From assembly GCA_025774615.1 (NCBI GenBank), contig JALGVQ010000166.1:1-9963 (forward strand): DNA of 9,963 bases, written 5' to 3'. How positions within the stretch are numbered: the first letter of the stretch is position 1; each line of letters starts with the position of its first letter. The DNA comes from a bacterium (GTDB lineage: Bacteria; Blakebacterota; Blakebacteria; Blakebacterales; Blakebacteraceae). The notes under the pieces are model-generated. The model was not told the origin of the DNA. It did no database searches and was given only the letters and a program-made list of their open reading frames with translations. This document shows positions 6,559 to 9,963 of the stretch, one piece after another. A program made the translations under genes and the position numbers.

Positions 6559-7834
6559 TCTGCGGTACACACTTGTCGCGATCCGGAAGGATATCGGACG
6601 ATTCCTCAAAGATCCCGTCGGGCTCCTGCTCTTGATCTGTATGCCGGCCATGGTCGGTACACTCGTCAATCTGGCGTTCGGGGGGAGTGACGATACACCC
6701 ACAGCCCGACTCATGATCGCCGATGAGGACGATTCTCTTCTGAGTGGTCTCCTGATCGGCGCGTTCGGCCAGGGAGAGATGGCCGAACTCATCAACACAG
6801 AGAGCGTCACGCGAGCAGAGGGTGAGCGGGAAGTCTACAAGGGACGCGCTACTGCCCTGCTCGTCGTCCCTGAAGGATTCGGGGATTCATTCCTCAACGG
6901 TGAACCTGACACTCTGAGCCTCCTGACGAATCCTGCCCAGACGATCCTGCCGGGTATCATCAAGGAGACATTGGAGATCATGACGACCGGGGGAGGACTC
7001 CTGAGGGAGTTCCTCGGGCCACAGATCGACCTGATCAACTCGGAGTCAGGAAGCGTGTCTGATTCCTTTTCAGACCAGACGATCTCCAGCATGGCGGTCG
7101 ACATAAATAACCTCATGGAGGGCGCCTCGACCTGGCTCTTCCCACCGGCCATCAAATTCGAGAATATCTCGGCCGACACGACCTCGGCGACCGATGCAGA
7201 GGCCAGTATGGTGACCGACGAGGAGAAGACCCTGCTCTGGTACTTCTTCCCCAGCCTGCTGACCCTGCTGCTGATCTTCGCCGGGATGATGCTCTCCTCC
7301 GATATCTGGAAGGAGCGACAGGCCGGTACCATCCGCCGTGGACTCTCCGTACCCTTCCCGGTGCGGTGGATGATCCTTGGGAAATTACTCGCCGGGACCC
7401 TGGTGGTCCTGACGGTCCTTCTGCTTGCTGCCGCCTTCGGCCGGTTCGTACTCAGATTGCCACACCAGTCATGGCTGGCAGGAGCACTCTTCCTCTCGCT
7501 GACCGGAGCCACGTTGATCTCGGGCATGACGGCACTACAGGTCCTCTTCAAAACCGAACGGGGAGCGAGCATTGTCGTCATGTTCTTCGTGATGGTGATG
7601 ATGTTCGGCGGCGGCTCGTTCTTCCCGCTCGAAGCGATGCCTGACTTCATGCAGAAAGTCGCCATGTACCTCCCGAACGGGTGGGCCCTGATCCACTATA
7701 AAGCGGTCATCGAGGGCAACTCCGCCCCGGGTGACCTCCTTGTACCGGTCATCATCCTGATCTCCATCTTCATCCTGAGCTGGACGTTCTGCAGCTGGCA
7801 GATCGCCCGGCGATGGGGAAGCGGGTCGGCATGA
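6551..7834 (+). CDS. ABC-2-type permease with large extracytoplasmic domain (427 aa)
   Basis: First of two membrane subunits of the exporter. The layout is typical of the larger ABC-2 permeases: one N-terminal membrane segment (about 22-44), a large extracytoplasmic domain (about 46-225), then five more segments (about 228-248, 274-298, 308-331, 339-361 and 396-416). The loop after the second segment carries DIWKERQAGTIRRGLSVPF (251-269), matching the conserved ERxxGTxRR coupling motif of the family. FFPLEAMPDFMQKVAMYLPNGWAL (357-380) is the usual re-entrant and coupling region before the last segment. The start is GTG at 6551, with AAGGA 5 nt upstream inside the ATPase gene. It overlaps the ATPase by 8 nt. 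The next permease has the same layout but low sequence similarity, so the pair probably forms a heterodimer. Confidence 0.93.
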   Translation: MSNLRYTLVAIRKDIGRFLKDPVGLLLLICMPAMVGTLVNLAFGGSDDTPTARLMIADEDDSLLSGLLIGAFGQGEMAELINTESVTRAEGEREVYKGRATALLVVPEGFGDSFLNGEPDTLSLLTNPAQTILPGIIKETLEIMTTGGGLLREFLGPQIDLINSESGSVSDSFSDQTISSMAVDINNLMEGASTWLFPPAIKFENISADTTSATDAEASMVTDEEKTLLWYFFPSLLTLLLIFAGMMLSSDIWKERQAGTIRRGLSVPFPVRWMILGKLLAGTLVVLTVLLLAAAFGRFVLRLPHQSWLAGALFLSLTGATLISGMTALQVLFKTERGASIVVMFFVMVMMFGGGSFFPLEAMPDFMQKVAMYLPNGWALIHYKAVIEGNSAPGDLLVPVIILISIFILSWTFCSWQIARRWGSGSA

Positions 7835-8979
7835 CGCGGGGACGCTGGAATAGGATCGCCTTCCTGACATGGAAGGATTTCTGGTACCTGATCCGGGAAC
7901 CTGAGACCCTCTTCTGGATGTTCTTCATGCCCTTCGTCTTCTTCTTCTTCATCGGATCTATAGCCGGTGGCGGCGGTGGAGGATCAGGAGTGGAGAATCT
8001 GGCGTCGTGGGCACCTGATGAGGGAGTCCTTGTTCCGGCTATCGAAGAGCGACTAACGGACCTGGGTTATACCGTCACGCGTATCGACACTCTCGAGCAT
8101 ATGGAGCGGTATAATCGTCAGCTCCGTTTCCCGGCGGCCTTCTCGGACAGTGTACTGGCCGGCATCCAGGCTACCGTGACCTTCCGCCGCACCGATGAGA
8201 GCATCCTTGGCGGGCAGTATGATGACATCCGGATCCAGCGGGCCATCTATGAGACGCTGGCTGATATCGTACTGATCGACCGCGATGATCTCGGATTCAC
8301 CATCGAGTCGTTCGAGACCCGACGTCAACAGCCGGTCCTGATAGGACTGGAGGTCGAACAGGCCGGCACTCACCATGAACCACCCGACGGATTCCAGCAG
8401 GCAGTACCAGGGACGATGGTGACATTCGTGCTGATCATCCTGCTCACCGGCGGAGCCGTTCTGCTCATCACAGAGCGACAGGGGGGACATCTCAGACGCC
8501 TGGCGACTGCTCCGGTCGACAAGATCGATGTCTTCGCTGCGAAGGGGCTGTCCCGATTGGGGATGGGACTGGTCCAGATCGGCGTCGGATTGTCAGCAGG
8601 TGCCTTCGTGTTCAAGGTCGACTGGGGACCGCATATCGGCGCCCTGCTCGTCATTCTGGTCCTGTGGGGGGCGGTCGCCGCGGCAATGGGTGTCATCGCT
8701 GCCAGCCTGGCGAAAACAGTCAACCAGGCGATCGGGATCGGCATGCTGCTCGCGAACGGCATGGCCGCCCTCAGCGGATGCTGGTGGCCGATCGAGGTGA
8801 CCCCTGCCTGGATGCAGAAGGTGGCATGGCTCATTCCCTCCGGCTGGGTGATGGACGCCATCCACCGTCTCACCTCTTTCGGTGATCCTGCTTCAGCCAT
8901 CATTCCCCACGTCATCCTGCTGACGGCAGCGACTGTCATCCTGACGCTCATCGGCAGAAAGGTGTTCCGATTCGACTGA
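7831..8979 (+). CDS. ABC-2-type permease, second subunit (382 aa)
   Basis: Second membrane subunit, the likely heterodimer partner of the permease at 6551-7834. Segments are at about 26-45, then after an extracytoplasmic domain (about 50-190) at 193-213, 237-260, 267-293, 298-317 and 357-376. The coupling motif reads ERQGGHLRRLATAPV (215-229), and WWPIEVTPAWMQKVAWLIPSGW parallels the same region of its partner. I chose the ATG at 7831 because it forms a 4-nt ATGA overlap with the previous stop, has G/A-rich sequence upstream, and gives the family-like start MTRGRWNRIAFLTWKDF. An ATG at 7813 would add six residues but has no visible ribosome-binding site. A glycine run (about 45-51) just after the first segment is a flexible linker. 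This is the last gene of the operon; no terminator follows before the convergent gene 5 bp away. Confidence 0.92.
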   Translation: MTRGRWNRIAFLTWKDFWYLIREPETLFWMFFMPFVFFFFIGSIAGGGGGGSGVENLASWAPDEGVLVPAIEERLTDLGYTVTRIDTLEHMERYNRQLRFPAAFSDSVLAGIQATVTFRRTDESILGGQYDDIRIQRAIYETLADIVLIDRDDLGFTIESFETRRQQPVLIGLEVEQAGTHHEPPDGFQQAVPGTMVTFVLIILLTGGAVLLITERQGGHLRRLATAPVDKIDVFAAKGLSRLGMGLVQIGVGLSAGAFVFKVDWGPHIGALLVILVLWGAVAAAMGVIAASLAKTVNQAIGIGMLLANGMAALSGCWWPIEVTPAWMQKVAWLIPSGWVMDAIHRLTSFGDPASAIIPHVILLTAATVILTLIGRKVFRFD

Positions 8980-8984
8980 GCAGT

Positions 8985-9963
8985 TCAACCGGCAGGCACG
9001 AGTCGATAGCGTACTACCACACTGCTCTCTTCACGGGCCTCAGTCGTATAACAGACATCGCTTCCGAAATACCTTGAGACACCGGCGATGGGCTGGATTC
9101 CCAGCCACTCTCCCTCCGGCGTAAACACATCCCAGTGAAGTGTCTGGTCTTCCGGGCCGCCCCACCGTTCTGAGGGGATATTTCTGAGCGCCCAGATGCG
9201 ACCCAGGTCGTCGATGCGTACTCCCTCAACCGAAGGGAGCGCAGATGGTCGTTCAAGGGCATTCCAGACAGTCGGTCCATATTCACCGAACTGTCTGTCG
9301 ATCTGCTCCTGAGCTGCCTGCCACATGGTATCGGTAACGCCGGAAATCGGGGCATCCCACTCGATCGTACGGAGCAGCGTTCCGGTCAGATCGTACATAT
9401 CGATGCGGAACTCCCTCCCCTGGCAGACCGCTATCTTCCCTGCCTGCACCCACCAGCTGAAGCGAGGCCAGAATGGTTTTGAGACGGGAAGGCCCGGCCC
9501 CTCATCATCAGCCCCGCGTCTAACCCTCACAACCCGCCCGGCCGGAACCACTGCGATCGTATCCACCACCGTGAACTCGGGATCGATCAAATCAAGGGAC
9601 TCCAGTTGATCGAAATCGGGAGTGAAGGTGGGATGGATGATCACGAATCGATCGTCCTCCACCTGAGCGGCGTTCCAGCTGTGATTGTCCCTCATGGAGA
9701 TCATCTCGAAGCTGCCCGTGTCGGGGTCTACCCGGGTCAGGCGCTGGTTCATCCCGTCGGTGATGAGGATCTTCCCGTCGGGAGTGAGACTGTGATCCAT
9801 CCTGGGATCCTCGAACTCACCGGGTCCTTCACCCTGTCTCCCCATGCTGAACCGGAGAGAACCATCATCATTGAAGACCTTCAGGGATCTGTTGCCATAA
9901 TCGAAGACTGCCAGTCCTCCCGGGACCTCGACATATCCCCCTGGGGACATGAGTATCGCGGCT
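8985..9963 (-). CDS. 6-bladed beta-propeller protein, partial (5' end beyond right edge)
   Basis: C-terminal part of an NHL-like/6-bladed beta-propeller protein. The minus-strand frame is open to the window edge, so the ATG at 9948-9950 is probably internal and the true N-terminus, perhaps with a signal peptide, is missing. Propeller blades show as repeated patterns of hydrophobic strands with D/N-G turns: VFDYGNRSLKVFNDDGSLRF, then SLTPDGKILITDGMNQRLTRV, IDMYDLTGTLLRTI, IDDLGRIWALRNI and WDVFTPEGEWLGI. The segment GRQGEGPGEFEDPR is characteristic of a group of secreted propeller proteins found in FCB-type and Gemmatimonadota genomes. I see no catalytic motif; a binding or scaffold role in the envelope is the general expectation. 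It is convergent with the exporter operon and 5 bp from it, so there is no sign of shared regulation. Confidence 0.82.
   Translation of the reverse strand, partial: AAILMSPGGYVEVPGGLAVFDYGNRSLKVFNDDGSLRFSMGRQGEGPGEFEDPRMDHSLTPDGKILITDGMNQRLTRVDPDTGSFEMISMRDNHSWNAAQVEDDRFVIIHPTFTPDFDQLESLDLIDPEFTVVDTIAVVPAGRVVRVRRGADDEGPGLPVSKPFWPRFSWWVQAGKIAVCQGREFRIDMYDLTGTLLRTIEWDAPISGVTDTMWQAAQEQIDRQFGEYGPTVWNALERPSALPSVEGVRIDDLGRIWALRNIPSERWGGPEDQTLHWDVFTPEGEWLGIQPIAGVSRYFGSDVCYTTEAREESSVVVRYRLVPAG

Noticed and set aside
8970-9000. Bidirectional terminator between the convergent genes
   Set aside because: Only a 4-bp ACTG/CAGT repeat with a 2-nt loop lies in the 5-bp gap region; there is no stable stem or T-run.

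Overview
The window comes from a Gram-negative-type bacterium of moderately high GC: hand counts give about 60% or more in the transporter genes and about 50-55% in the central two-gene module. A lipoprotein signal, several ABC-2 exporters and a 6-bladed beta-propeller protein with a GEGPGEF-type motif would fit lineages such as Gemmatimonadota, Krumholzibacteriota, Eisenbacteria or the wider FCB group. No marker gene is present, so this placement is only an impression.

Layout. Positions 1-2677 (minus strand) hold one operon: an ABC ATPase (1751-2677), an ABC-2 permease (916-1770) and a second ABC ATPase (893 to beyond the left edge). An intergenic region of 174 bp follows, with a small hairpin, a repeated operator-like element and a sigma70-like promoter pointing right. 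Positions 2852-3776 (plus strand) hold a two-gene toxin-antitoxin module. Its first gene fuses a ribbon-helix-helix (RHH) DNA-binding domain to a MntA-type nucleotidyltransferase (GSX10DXD). The second is a HepT-type HEPN protein with the RX4HXY motif. Positions 3859-8979 (plus strand) form a tightly packed four-gene operon: a secreted lipoprotein esterase, an ABC ATPase and two ABC-2 permeases. The esterase reading frame is broken at its signal peptide by an exact 17-bp tandem duplication. A convergent beta-propeller gene (8985 to the right edge, minus strand) closes the window.

How the genes work together. In MntA/HepT (type VII) modules the HEPN RNase toxin is neutralised when MntA AMPylates the tyrosine of RX4HXY. 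Here the antitoxin also carries its own RHH domain. The promoter carries three GACGT-core units at exact 8-bp spacing, placed over the -35 element and spacer. The promoter would start transcription at or just before the ATG, so the mRNA is probably leaderless. I read this as a self-contained, autoregulated module that combines post-translational and transcriptional control. This is the most interesting system in the window. In the right-hand operon the ATPase and two permeases would form an exporter with a heteromeric membrane part, and the envelope esterase would act on the same substrate or pathway. The substrate is unknown.

The window has no gene-free stretch over 300 bases, and I saw no tRNA, rRNA, CRISPR array, insertion sequence or convincing intrinsic terminator.
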